A DNA stretch of 28,465 nt, from the NCBI GenBank assembly GCA_964609385.1, contig CAZSSM010000084.1:1-28465 (forward strand). The letters are read 5' to 3'. Made by a program: the position numbers and the translations under genes. A model generated the notes under the pieces. The model had not been told where the DNA came from. It saw only the letters and a list, made by a program, of their open reading frames with translations, and ran no database searches. This document shows positions 8,103 through 15,298 of this stretch, one piece after another (position 1 is the first letter of the stretch; the number at the start of each line of letters is the position of its first letter). The DNA comes from CAZSSM01 sp964609385 (lineage in GTDB: Bacteria; Planctomycetota; Planctomycetia; Isosphaerales; Isosphaeraceae).

Positions 8103-9683
8103 TTAATGGGATCTGTGGGGTTTCTCGATTCGGAAGAGGAGGTAAGTGCGGTCCCAACGGTGGTCGGGACTTTGGAGGATCGGCGTGACCCGCCCGCGTT
8201 GGAGGAGCGTCGGCAGATCGCGGGCGCGGGCGATGATGTGGAAGGTGGACGCGTCGGGCGGGTCGTCGAGGAGGGCTTGGGGATCGAGGTAGGTCCGTGC
8301 GGGGCGCCGGAGGTAGAAGAGACGGACGGCCAAGTCGTGGGGGACGGGGCCGAAGGGGGTCGGATAGGGGAGCCGATCCCATTCGTCGTAGAGCAAGGCG
8401 AGCGGCCGATCGGGGTCGACGTGGGCGGCGGCCTCGGCGTACCAGGCCCACTCGCGGCCCCGGTCATCAAAGATCGGTCCGAGCGTGGCGAACCCGACCC
8501 CGACACCCAGGCCGAGGGCGACGAACAGCGCCGAGGCGAGGCGTCGGACCATGGACCGGCTCAGGCCGCGATGCTCCCGGAGTCGTCGACCGATCCGCGA
8601 CAGACCGAGCGCGGCCCCGATCGCCCAGGGCGGCAGGGCATGGATCAAGTAATGCTCGTTCTTGACGGTCGCGCAGGAGAGCATTGCGATCGGGACGACG
8701 GCCCAGCAGAGCAGCAGTCGGTGGTCGCACGTAGGAGAAGGATGACCCATCGACTCGGGATCGCGACGGGCTGATTGCAGGGCGATGCCCAGGCCGAAGA
8801 GGGCCATCGGGCTCCAGGGGAGCGTCGAGGTCAACGGCGAGAGCATGACCTGCCAGGTCGGCTCGCCGGCGAAGTGTGCGGATTCAGATCCGAGGCGGTC
8901 CCGGATGTGGGTGAACCAGAGATCGATCGCTTCGGGATATCGGGCAATGACCGCGAGCGGCCAGGCAGAAGCGATCGCCAAGGAGAGCAGCCAACCCGGA
9001 GGATAAACCAGGGCACGTGTGGTTCGGGAATCGCGATCCCAGAGCGTGCAAGCGGCGACGGTGCCGAGGATCAAGACTGCGCCGAAGCCGAGCCCCTTGG
9101 CCATCGAGGTCGCGCCCAGGAGCCCGAAGAACGCCCATCGCCAGGCGCAGAGCCGTCGTCGACCTTCCTCCGGCTCGGATCCGAGTTCGCGAGCGATCTC
9201 CCTGACCCGATCATAGGCGAGAACGGTGACGGCAATGAGGAATGCGAGGTGGATGTCGGCATCGGCGAGCCGTCCGCGCTGGATGGTCCAGGCGGTGGTC
9301 AACTGGACGAGGCCGGCAAGCAGGCCGATGTCGTGTCCGTATCGTCGGGCAGCCATCGAGGCGACGACGAGTGCGATTCCGAAGGCCGCGAGGGCCGAGG
9401 GGATTCGGGCGGTTCCCTCATCGATCCGGCCGCTGACGGTCCCGAGGGCCGCGACCAGCCAGTGGGCCAAGGGTGGTTTTTCGAGCCAGGGGCGGCCGTC
9501 GAGGGTCGGGATCAGCCAGTCGCCCGCGTCGCACATCTCGAGGGCACCCTGGGCGACGATCGCCTCGTGGTAGCTGAGCCGACGCGACGTGCCCAGGCCC
9601 GAGCCGAGCGTGGCCAGGGCCAACGCCAGCAGGCACCAGGTCCCATACCACCCGGCCCGTCGTCCCGCACATCCGAACGCCAT
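8103..9683 (-). CDS. Integral membrane glycosyltransferase, ArnT/PMT-like (GT39/GT83 type)
   Basis: A 526-residue polytopic membrane protein with about ten hydrophobic helices in the first 420 residues and a soluble C-terminal part. The N-terminal region has YHEAIVAQGALEM, then WLIPTLDGRPWLEKPPLAHWL, the layout of the first large loop of ArnT and protein O-mannosyltransferases: an acidic residue in the first loop, then a P..G...LEKPPL motif. These enzymes move a sugar from a polyprenyl-phosphate donor onto lipid or protein on the outer face of the inner membrane. Start chosen at ATG 9683: GGGAGG is about 9 bases upstream, and the in-frame extension to 9803 has no family similarity. It appears to be a single gene, convergent with the sigma fusion and 259 bp after the amidase on the same strand. 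The acceptor cannot be told from sequence. Confidence 0.8.
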   Translation of the reverse strand: MAFGCAGRRAGWYGTWCLLALALATLGSGLGTSRRLSYHEAIVAQGALEMCDAGDWLIPTLDGRPWLEKPPLAHWLVAALGTVSGRIDEGTARIPSALAAFGIALVVASMAARRYGHDIGLLAGLVQLTTAWTIQRGRLADADIHLAFLIAVTVLAYDRVREIARELGSEPEEGRRRLCAWRWAFFGLLGATSMAKGLGFGAVLILGTVAACTLWDRDSRTTRALVYPPGWLLSLAIASAWPLAVIARYPEAIDLWFTHIRDRLGSESAHFAGEPTWQVMLSPLTSTLPWSPMALFGLGIALQSARRDPESMGHPSPTCDHRLLLCWAVVPIAMLSCATVKNEHYLIHALPPWAIGAALGLSRIGRRLREHRGLSRSMVRRLASALFVALGLGVGVGFATLGPIFDDRGREWAWYAEAAAHVDPDRPLALLYDEWDRLPYPTPFGPVPHDLAVRLFYLRRPARTYLDPQALLDDPPDASTFHIIARARDLPTLLQRGRVTPILQSPDHRWDRTYLLFRIEKPHRSH

Positions 9684-9942
9684 CCCCTGCCCTCCCGATG
9701 ACTCGGAAAACGGAATGTCATCTACCGCAAATCGGCCGGTTCGGCGAGACGATTCCAGAACGTGGGTCTTCGCGTCGGAGGGGGCTGCAACTCGACAGAA
9801 CAATCAAGCCCATGTATAAGATAGGTTGGAAATGGTATCTATGTTCTTGCCAAGCCATTCCTACCGTTGATCTGGACTTCAGAGCATGGAGTCGCTTGTT
9901 CTCGAACGATCGCCTGAGGGAAGGGGTCCGCTACCGTGAGAA

Positions 9943-11703
9943 TCAGCTTTCCTCGGGCTCGGGCAGTTCGGGGCGTCGAAGGTGGTGTGTGGTGGCCTGC
10001 TGATAGGCGTGGGCGACGGCCAACAGGTCGGATTCGCCGAAGAGCCGTCCGGTCATGGTGATGGCGAAGGGGGTCTCGGGCTGTCCCTCAGCGCGGGTGC
10101 GGAAGCCGGCCGGCAGGACGGCGGTGGGGTGGCCGGTCAGGTTGGTGATGACCAGATCGGACTGGCGTTCGTCGAGGTAGAGGTCGATGTCTTGGAAGAC
10201 GTCGTCCATCTGCTGGATGAGCCGGGTCCGGAGCCTGGCGGCGCGGAGGTACTCGACGGCCGGGACGTGCTCGGCCTGTCGGAAGGTGTCGGGCCAGGTG
10301 TTGAGTCCGTCGGTGTTGCCGGAGCGGATCAGGTCATCGAAGATGGTGGCCGCCTCGACCGAGAGCATCAGGCTAACCGCGTAGGGGGGGATCTCTTCGG
10401 GCAGCGTGACGGGGATCGGATCGAGACCGAGTTCGCGGAGGGTTCGGATCTCTGATCGCTCGTCGGCGGGGCGACCTTGCTCAACATAGCCGATCCGGAG
10501 GGCGCCTAGGTCGCGACGTGGTGGCCAGGCGAAGGGGCGGTCGACGGTCGTCGGGTCGAGCCCGTCGCGGCCGTGGATGGCGTCGAAGACCAAGGCACAG
10601 TCCTCGATGGAGCGGGCGATCGGGCCGATCTTGTCCATGGTCCAGCTCAAGGCCATGCAGCCGTGTCGGCTGACGCGGCCGAAGGTGGGCCGCAGGCCGC
10701 TGGTCCCGCAGCGTCGCGAGGGCGAGACGATGCTGCCGAGGGTCTCGCTGCCGATGGCGAAGGCGACCAGGCCGGCGGCGGTCGCCGAGGCTGAACCGGC
10801 CGACGAGCCACTGGATCCCTGATCGGGGTTCCATGGGTTGCGGGTCCGTCCGCCGAACCAGCGGTCGCCCTGAGCCAGGGCTCCCAGCGAGAGCTTGGCG
10901 ACCAGGACCGCGCCGGCGTCGACCAGACGTCGAGCCACGGTGGCCATCTCGTCGAGGGTCTGGTCGCGGAACTGCGGGGCGCCCCAGGTGGTCGGATAGC
11001 CCGGGTAGGCGACCAGGTCCTTGAGGCCGAACGGGATCCCGTGCAGTGGGCCTCGATAGCGACCGGCGGCGATCTCAACGTCGGCACGCGCGGCCTGCTC
11101 CAGCGCGGTCGGCTCGGTCAAGGTCACGACACACTTGAGGATCGGGTCGTATTTCTTGAGTCGGGACAAGTAGATTTTGGTGATTTTCTCGGATGTCAAT
11201 TGCCTAGTGCGGAGGAGCGCGGAGAGTTCGGTGACGGGCAGGAAGGCGAGGTCGTCGTCGGACTTGGGCATCGGGGGTGGCGCCGATTCGACCGGTCGTG
11301 CATCGCGACGGGGTCGGACCTCCACGCTCGGATCGGCAGGCTTGGGCGCGGGGTCGAACCGGATCGCCGGCAGGGCGTCGTAGTCGAGGGGGATCTGGCG
11401 GAGGGCCTCGATCCGGGCCTTACCGCGGGTCAGGCTCCGCGCCAAGCGTTCGCGCTGGTCGTCGTCGAGGGAGATGCCGGTGATCCACTCGGCCTGCTCG
11501 ACCATCTCGACGGTGACCTGGCCCGATTCGTCGACCTGAGCGGCCAGGGCGCGCTGGAACGTGGCGGTGCCGACCCCAAGGGCTGCCAGGCTCTGCAGGG
11601 CGCGTCGACGCGTCAGCGGAGACGGATTCGCCCGGTTCGTCCCGGAAGCCGTTGGGGTCGTCGGATCGGGTCGGACAGGCGTGTCGGATCGATGTGCGGT
11701 CAC
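9943..11703 (-). CDS. Exported amidase-signature enzyme (GatA-like), probable Tat substrate
   Basis: A 586-residue protein starting at GTG 11703, with AGGA 9 bases upstream. The N-terminus carries TRRRALQSLAALGVG (31-45) and then a hydrophobic stretch to ALAAQ, consistent with a twin-arginine signal. After a Pro/Asp-rich extension comes the amidase-signature domain from about residue 150: catalytic Lys228 in GIPFGLKD, the Ser-rich GSSGSSAGSAS at 296-306 with the cis-Ser, and nucleophile Ser324 in GSETLGSIVSPS. The usual form is DTGGSIRxPA, so this belongs to a divergent branch with Leu for Gly and Val for Arg. GTSGLRPTFGRVSRHG and SWTMDKIGPI follow. It is not a GatA for tRNA amidation, because it is exported and no GatB/GatC is nearby. 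It probably hydrolyses small amides or peptide amides outside the cytoplasm; the substrate is unknown. Confidence 0.87.
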   Translation of the reverse strand: MTAHRSDTPVRPDPTTPTASGTNRANPSPLTRRRALQSLAALGVGTATFQRALAAQVDESGQVTVEMVEQAEWITGISLDDDQRERLARSLTRGKARIEALRQIPLDYDALPAIRFDPAPKPADPSVEVRPRRDARPVESAPPPMPKSDDDLAFLPVTELSALLRTRQLTSEKITKIYLSRLKKYDPILKCVVTLTEPTALEQAARADVEIAAGRYRGPLHGIPFGLKDLVAYPGYPTTWGAPQFRDQTLDEMATVARRLVDAGAVLVAKLSLGALAQGDRWFGGRTRNPWNPDQGSSGSSAGSASATAAGLVAFAIGSETLGSIVSPSRRCGTSGLRPTFGRVSRHGCMALSWTMDKIGPIARSIEDCALVFDAIHGRDGLDPTTVDRPFAWPPRRDLGALRIGYVEQGRPADERSEIRTLRELGLDPIPVTLPEEIPPYAVSLMLSVEAATIFDDLIRSGNTDGLNTWPDTFRQAEHVPAVEYLRAARLRTRLIQQMDDVFQDIDLYLDERQSDLVITNLTGHPTAVLPAGFRTRAEGQPETPFAITMTGRLFGESDLLAVAHAYQQATTHHLRRPELPEPEES

Positions 11704-11907
11704 AGATCGGTTTCCTTCGAGGTTTCGTGGTCGTCGAGGCGCGTCGGGATTCTCGGGGAGGCCGGTTGCCTCAGTGTTGGGTCGATCGCACGATATCGTC
11801 TGTGAAGGGCACGGGCAATCGGCCGGTTCGGACGGATCGTCGTGTGATCCATGACTTGTTTCCGCCTCAATCGCAAGATCGTGAAATCCTCAAGTGGAGA
11901 ATCATTG

Positions 11908-12627
11908 ATGACCGAGTCGGGGGCGGCGGGCTCGTCGCACGAGGACGCGCGGGAGTTCTTCGACGCGATGGGGGCCGAGCGGTACGGCGAGGCGATCGTG
12001 CGTTGCGTGCCGCGATACCGCGAGATGATCGCGATGCTCCTGCGCTACGTGCCGGATGACCTGCGCCCTCAACGGATCCTGGACCTGGGTTGCGGTTCGG
12101 GGAACCTGACGATCGAGTTGGCCTTGGCATATCCAGGAGCCGAGCTACATGGGGTCGACCTCTCGGGCGAATTGCTGGGCGAATGCCGACGTCGACTGGG
12201 CGACCGGTCGAACCTCGTGTTTCACCACGAGGACATGACGCGCCTCGATTTCGAGCCGGGGACCTTTGACCTGGTCGCCTCAACGATCGCGATCCATCAC
12301 CTCGTCGACTCGGACAAGGCCTCGCTGTTTCGAAAGGTTTTCGAGTGGCTCAGGCCGGGTGGGGTTTTCACCTATTCGGATCAATTCGCTGGGGTCAGCG
12401 ACGATGTGACGACCAAGCATCACAATCAATGGCACGATGCCTCGCGTGGCCTGGGGGCCAGCGAGGCCGAATGGGACGCCTGGAAAGCGCATGAGGCCGA
12501 GGCCGACCATCACGCCCCCCTGCCCGACCAAATGGCCTGGCTCGTCCAAGCCGGCTTCACGAACGTCGACTGTCCCTGGCGGCACCTGCTCTGGACGATC
12601 CTGCAAGGGCGGAAACCGACGGGGTGA
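11908..12627 (+). CDS. Class I SAM-dependent methyltransferase
   Basis: A 239-residue soluble protein with a Rossmann methyltransferase core: motif I LDLGCGSGNLT at 58-68, the acidic ribose-binding residue Asp84 in GVDLS, HHEDMTRLDF (106-115) for the adenine contact, and DLVASTIAIHHLVD as post-motif II. LRPGGVFTYSDQF follows at 148-160. Together these resemble the methyltransf_11/25 families. The C-terminal third (KHHNQWHDASR, HAPLPDQMAWLVQAGF) gives no clue to the substrate. Start chosen at ATG 11908, with GGAGA 7 bases upstream; an earlier in-frame ATG at 11851 lacks one. It is divergent from the amidase and convergent with the channel gene. Confidence 0.82.
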   Translation: MTESGAAGSSHEDAREFFDAMGAERYGEAIVRCVPRYREMIAMLLRYVPDDLRPQRILDLGCGSGNLTIELALAYPGAELHGVDLSGELLGECRRRLGDRSNLVFHHEDMTRLDFEPGTFDLVASTIAIHHLVDSDKASLFRKVFEWLRPGGVFTYSDQFAGVSDDVTTKHHNQWHDASRGLGASEAEWDAWKAHEAEADHHAPLPDQMAWLVQAGFTNVDCPWRHLLWTILQGRKPTG

Positions 12628-12670
12628 GCGATTGGGATCGTCGGACGCCTGGAGCGGGTGGGAACCAAGC

Positions 12671-14071
12671 TCAGGCCAGCAAGATCAGCGAGGCGATCAG
12701 GGCGAGCAGACAGAAGACGGGCCAATAGAGCGTCTTGGCGATCTGGTTGTCGCGGTACTCGATCCAGGCGACGCTGTCGGTGGTGGTGAAGACGATCGCG
12801 TTGGCGGCGACTAACAAGATGATGGTGTAGGTGATGAAATAAAGGTATTCCAAGTAGGTTAAGTCTTCGATGAGCATTCGGCTGCGCATGTCGCCGTGCG
12901 CGATGACGATGACGAAAATGAAGGCGGCGCAGAGGTCGAGGGCGTCAAAGGTGTTGAAACCGGCGATCGAACACTTCCCCTCGATCTTGGTCATGCTGAA
13001 CAGGACACCGTAGAGGAGCGTGAGGACAACGGCGATGGGGATGAGGTAGGTGACGAAGGGGTTGAGGATCTGTCGACGGATTCGGATGGCCAGGCAGAGG
13101 TCGGGGAAGGCCGAGAGCGTCGCGTCTCGTGGCAGGCCGAAGGTGACGCCCGGTTGGGTCAAGCGGTAGCGGAACCCGCTGGAGCGGACCTGCCAGCCGG
13201 GCAGGACGAGGTCTGGGCTGAGCCCGGGTCGTGAGCTGGGATCGAGCCGTTCGTAGCTGTTGGCATCGGGTACAAGGAAGACGGTTTGGTCGACGGCGCG
13301 GTGCTTCAGCCGAATGATGATCTCTTGGGCGTCGAAGGGGAAGCGGTTGTAATTGAAGTCTTGTCGGAGGGTCACGCGGAAGGAGGCGACAAAGATTCGA
13401 TCGCCATCGGGCTCGTTGTCGTCATCATCGCCGTTCTGATAGATGGTAATGGGGTCGATGGCGACGGCCTCGGGGTCGGGTGCGACATCAGGGAACAGGA
13501 TGATCTCGGGGAAGAGCGTCTCGGGATCGAGGGCCTCCCATTGGTCGTTCGTGTACCGTTGCCAGATCCGACCGTGGATCTGGATGTTATTCGCGTTCTC
13601 GAACTCGATGGCGCCGATCCAGATGCCGGTCGGCAGGATCGTGTAGGGCTTGGGATTGTCACTAGGATCGGGCAGGGCGAGGTCGGACTCCGAGGCGATC
13701 GCTTGAAGGAATCGATCGAGCTGGACGAGGTTGCCGATGGGGATCTCGTCGTCGCGTCGGGCGTCGCTGGGCCGTTGCCCGGTGATGGCCCAGATCAGGC
13801 CGATGCCGACGATCCCGACGCCGGCGACGATCGCGCTGAGGGCGTTCCACTGGAAATCGCCGAACCGTTCGATGTGGCAGAGGAGCATAGCGCCCAGGGC
13901 GATGGCGGTCAGGGTGGCCAGGACGAGGCCGAGTTCGAGTCGGTAATCGCGTAGGGTTCCGCGGGCCATCAGGGCTTCGGAGACAACGATGCCGAGGATC
14001 CAGTTGGGTTCGGGCAGGGCGATCGGGACGTAGATCAGCGTGCTGGCCTGATCGTTGGCCGGGTTGAGCAA
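12671..14071 (-). CDS. C-terminal part: end of Cache domain and pentameric ligand-gated channel
   Basis: From the first Met after the TGA this is 466 residues; the frame is open back to 14446 and encodes the rest of the Cache domain, with no ATG or GTG there. Two helices (45-67, 74-97) precede the channel module. The ligand-binding domain has GIWIGAIEFENANNIQIHGRIW and FNYNRFPFDAQEI: the FPFD core of the Cys-loop/Pro-loop, without flanking Cys, as in prokaryotic channels. WQVRSSGFRY follows. M1 is 335-360 with a conserved Pro (LIPIAVV), M2 about 368-392, M3 404-430 and M4 446-465. Family members are homopentameric cation or anion channels opened by small ligands or protons. Without the N-terminal sensor half this piece probably has no proper start. 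Confidence 0.65.
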   Translation of the reverse strand: MLNPANDQASTLIYVPIALPEPNWILGIVVSEALMARGTLRDYRLELGLVLATLTAIALGAMLLCHIERFGDFQWNALSAIVAGVGIVGIGLIWAITGQRPSDARRDDEIPIGNLVQLDRFLQAIASESDLALPDPSDNPKPYTILPTGIWIGAIEFENANNIQIHGRIWQRYTNDQWEALDPETLFPEIILFPDVAPDPEAVAIDPITIYQNGDDDDNEPDGDRIFVASFRVTLRQDFNYNRFPFDAQEIIIRLKHRAVDQTVFLVPDANSYERLDPSSRPGLSPDLVLPGWQVRSSGFRYRLTQPGVTFGLPRDATLSAFPDLCLAIRIRRQILNPFVTYLIPIAVVLTLLYGVLFSMTKIEGKCSIAGFNTFDALDLCAAFIFVIVIAHGDMRSRMLIEDLTYLEYLYFITYTIILLVAANAIVFTTTDSVAWIEYRDNQIAKTLYWPVFCLLALIASLILLA

Positions 14072-14446
14072 CGGGGCCTCGCCGCTCCGGCCCGCTTGGA
14101 CGTCCCGCCGAATGGTCTGCCAACGGTCCGGCCAGCGCGGATCGTCTTCGAAGAGGGCGTCGACGGGGCGTTTGATCTGCTCGATGCTGGGATGGGCCAG
14201 GATCGTGCCATCGGTGTTGAAGATAAGGCCGAACCCGGTGCTCGGCGAGAGCGAGGCCAGCTTGAGCCGGAGCGAGAGGCCGAGTCTCAGGGCGATGGTC
14301 GCGCTGACGACGCCCCCGACACGCGTCCGACCGTCGGAGTCTCGGATGTGGAACGGGACGTTGTAACCGACGACGACCTCGCCCGAGGAGAGTCCGATCG
14401 AGGGGCCGGTCCAGGATGGCCGATCGGCGTAGAAGGCGTCGGTGAA

Positions 14447-14974
14447 TCAAGCGTTGGTCAGGTCTTCGGGGTCGTCGTAATCGTAATCACACTCGCAGGC
14501 GATGATGAGGTCGCTGATCTTGTTGTAGAACGGCGCGCAGCCGTTCGACTCCTTCAGCGGTCGATCGTCGGGGCGCTGATAACCCTCAGGTTTGGGACCC
14601 TCGGGGGCATAAGCGACGGTGTAGCCGAGCACCAGTTCGTGGACCTGGGTGTAGAACTTGAGCCGTCGCTGAAGCTCGGGCCAGTCGAGGGCGCCCAGAT
14701 CTTCGGCAGCGAAGGCCTGCGTTGCCTCGATGATCCGTGCCAGATCGTCGTCGAAGGCGGCCGCCACGGCGCGGGCCTCGTGAATCGATCGGTTGTGGGC
14801 CAGTGCGACCCGATCGACCCGGGCCATCCAGAGGACCAGGCTGAGCAGGGTCGTCACCGTCAATGCGAACGCCAGGCCGCCCCAGAGCAGTTCGCGACGC
14901 GAGGTCGGTTCGGGTAGGTGGAAGATCTGGGTGATCGACTCGGTGTTGGATGAGGGGTGGGGATCGGTGCGCAT
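14447..14974 (-). CDS. N-terminal fragment: membrane helix and first half of Cache sensor domain
   Basis: A 175-residue product if translation stops at the TGA. A short N-terminal tail is followed by a transmembrane helix (LLWGGLAFALTVTTLLSLVLW, about 29-49). Then comes a long helix (RSIHEARAVAAAFDDDLARIIEATQAF) typical of the first helix of dCache domains, and the first strands of the sensor fold. The end, CDYDYDDPEDLTNA, stops in the middle of the Cache fold. On its own it could not fold as a normal sensor. It has a weak ribosome site before ATG 14974. See the whole-gene entry for the interpretation. Confidence 0.6.
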   Translation of the reverse strand: MRTDPHPSSNTESITQIFHLPEPTSRRELLWGGLAFALTVTTLLSLVLWMARVDRVALAHNRSIHEARAVAAAFDDDLARIIEATQAFAAEDLGALDWPELQRRLKFYTQVHELVLGYTVAYAPEGPKPEGYQRPDDRPLKESNGCAPFYNKISDLIIACECDYDYDDPEDLTNA

Positions 14975-15096
14975 CGCCGATGAATTCAGGTCAATGGGCC
15001 GATCCGGTCCTCAATGTGACGGGATGGGCCGATTCTGTAACCAGGCTTACCGAAGCTGGGTGTCCCGCCATCCATGATAACCCTGGCAGGTCTGAA

Positions 15097-15147
15097 TCGG
15101 CGAAGGGGGTGCTGTTGAACCGGGGAAACGGCACCCCCTTCGACCGA
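15097..15147. repeat. Strong GC-rich hairpin in the leader region
   Basis: CGAAGGGGGTGC (15101-15112) and GCACCCCCTTCG (15131-15142) are perfect 12-base arms with an 18-base loop. TCGG (15097-15100) and CCGA (15144-15147) extend the stem past a single bulged base. No T-run follows on either side, so a plain intrinsic terminator is less likely than a structured RNA element. Confidence 0.6.
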
Positions 15148-15247
15148 CCATGATAACGGATGATAACCTGCCTCAGGCCTTGGGTAGATTATTATTATCT
15201 GGTCCCACCCGATATCGATGGGGTTTCGATCGTCCAAGGCGAGATGA

Positions 15248-15272
15248 GGAGCGATCAATCATCGATCGCTCC
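15248..15272 (-). terminator. Hairpin downstream of the YHS gene
   Basis: GGAGCGATC (15248-15256) and GATCGCTCC (15264-15272) form a perfect 9-bp stem with a 7-base loop, 26 bases after the stop of the minus-strand YHS protein gene. There is no U-tract. The stem sequence recurs in the hairpin at 18284-18319. Confidence 0.5.
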
Positions 15273-15298
15273 TGTCCTGGTCCGAAGGATCGCTCCGA

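Larger units (their letters stand above)
12671..14974 (-). pseudogene. Cache domain-pentameric ligand-gated ion channel fusion, interrupted by one in-frame TGA
   Basis: Read through the TGA at 14449-14447, this is a continuous 767-codon gene. The order is a transmembrane helix (about 30-50), an extracytoplasmic Cache sensor domain (about 55-335), two transmembrane helices (about 346-368 and 375-398), a channel ligand-binding beta domain (about 410-635) with the FPFD loop motif (545-548), and four C-terminal helices M1-M4. Both parts lie in the same frame. The TGA falls just before FTDAFYADRPSWTGP, where Cache domains usually have a Trp-Tyr/Phe pair after an acidic/Pro stretch, so a TGG to TGA change is the simplest reading. 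Both halves keep clean codons with no other stop or frameshift. It could be a recent nonsense mutation, a sequencing error, or read-through. The order matches bacterial Cys-loop receptor relatives that carry extra sensor domains. Confidence 0.75.
14975..15298. other. Structured upstream region of the channel gene, no coding sequence
   Basis: A 324-bp gap upstream of the channel gene and downstream of the YHS gene, both on minus. It holds several inverted repeats. GCCGATTC (15028-15035) pairs with GAATCGGC (15094-15101). CCA-GCTT pairs with AAGC-TGG around 15041-15059 with one bulge. GGCAGGT (15085-15091) pairs with ACCTGCC (15166-15172), enclosing a strong hairpin at 15097-15147. ATGATAAC occurs three times (15074, 15150, 15160). 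Some pairings exclude each other, as in a switch. It could be a structured 5' leader on minus or a small RNA; no known riboswitch consensus was recognised. Confidence 0.45.

Noticed and set aside
14447..14449. Selenocysteine at the in-frame TGA
   Set aside because: The expected residue is Trp, not Cys. The possible hairpin downstream (CCGATCG/CGATCGG) starts about 19 bases after the TGA, too far for a bacterial SECIS.
13662..14450. A separate 262-codon minus-strand gene spanning the gap between the channel fragments
   Set aside because: It is a different frame rich in Arg and Pro. The frame shared by both fragments encodes the missing part of the Cache domain over the same bases.
15085..15172. 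Cobalamin riboswitch on the minus strand, because of CAGACCTGCC resembling the B12 box
   Set aside because: Only part of the B12 box matches. The rest of the consensus (GCCACTG and the GGGAA/GGTG elements) is missing, and the paired region is only about 88 bases, under half the usual length.
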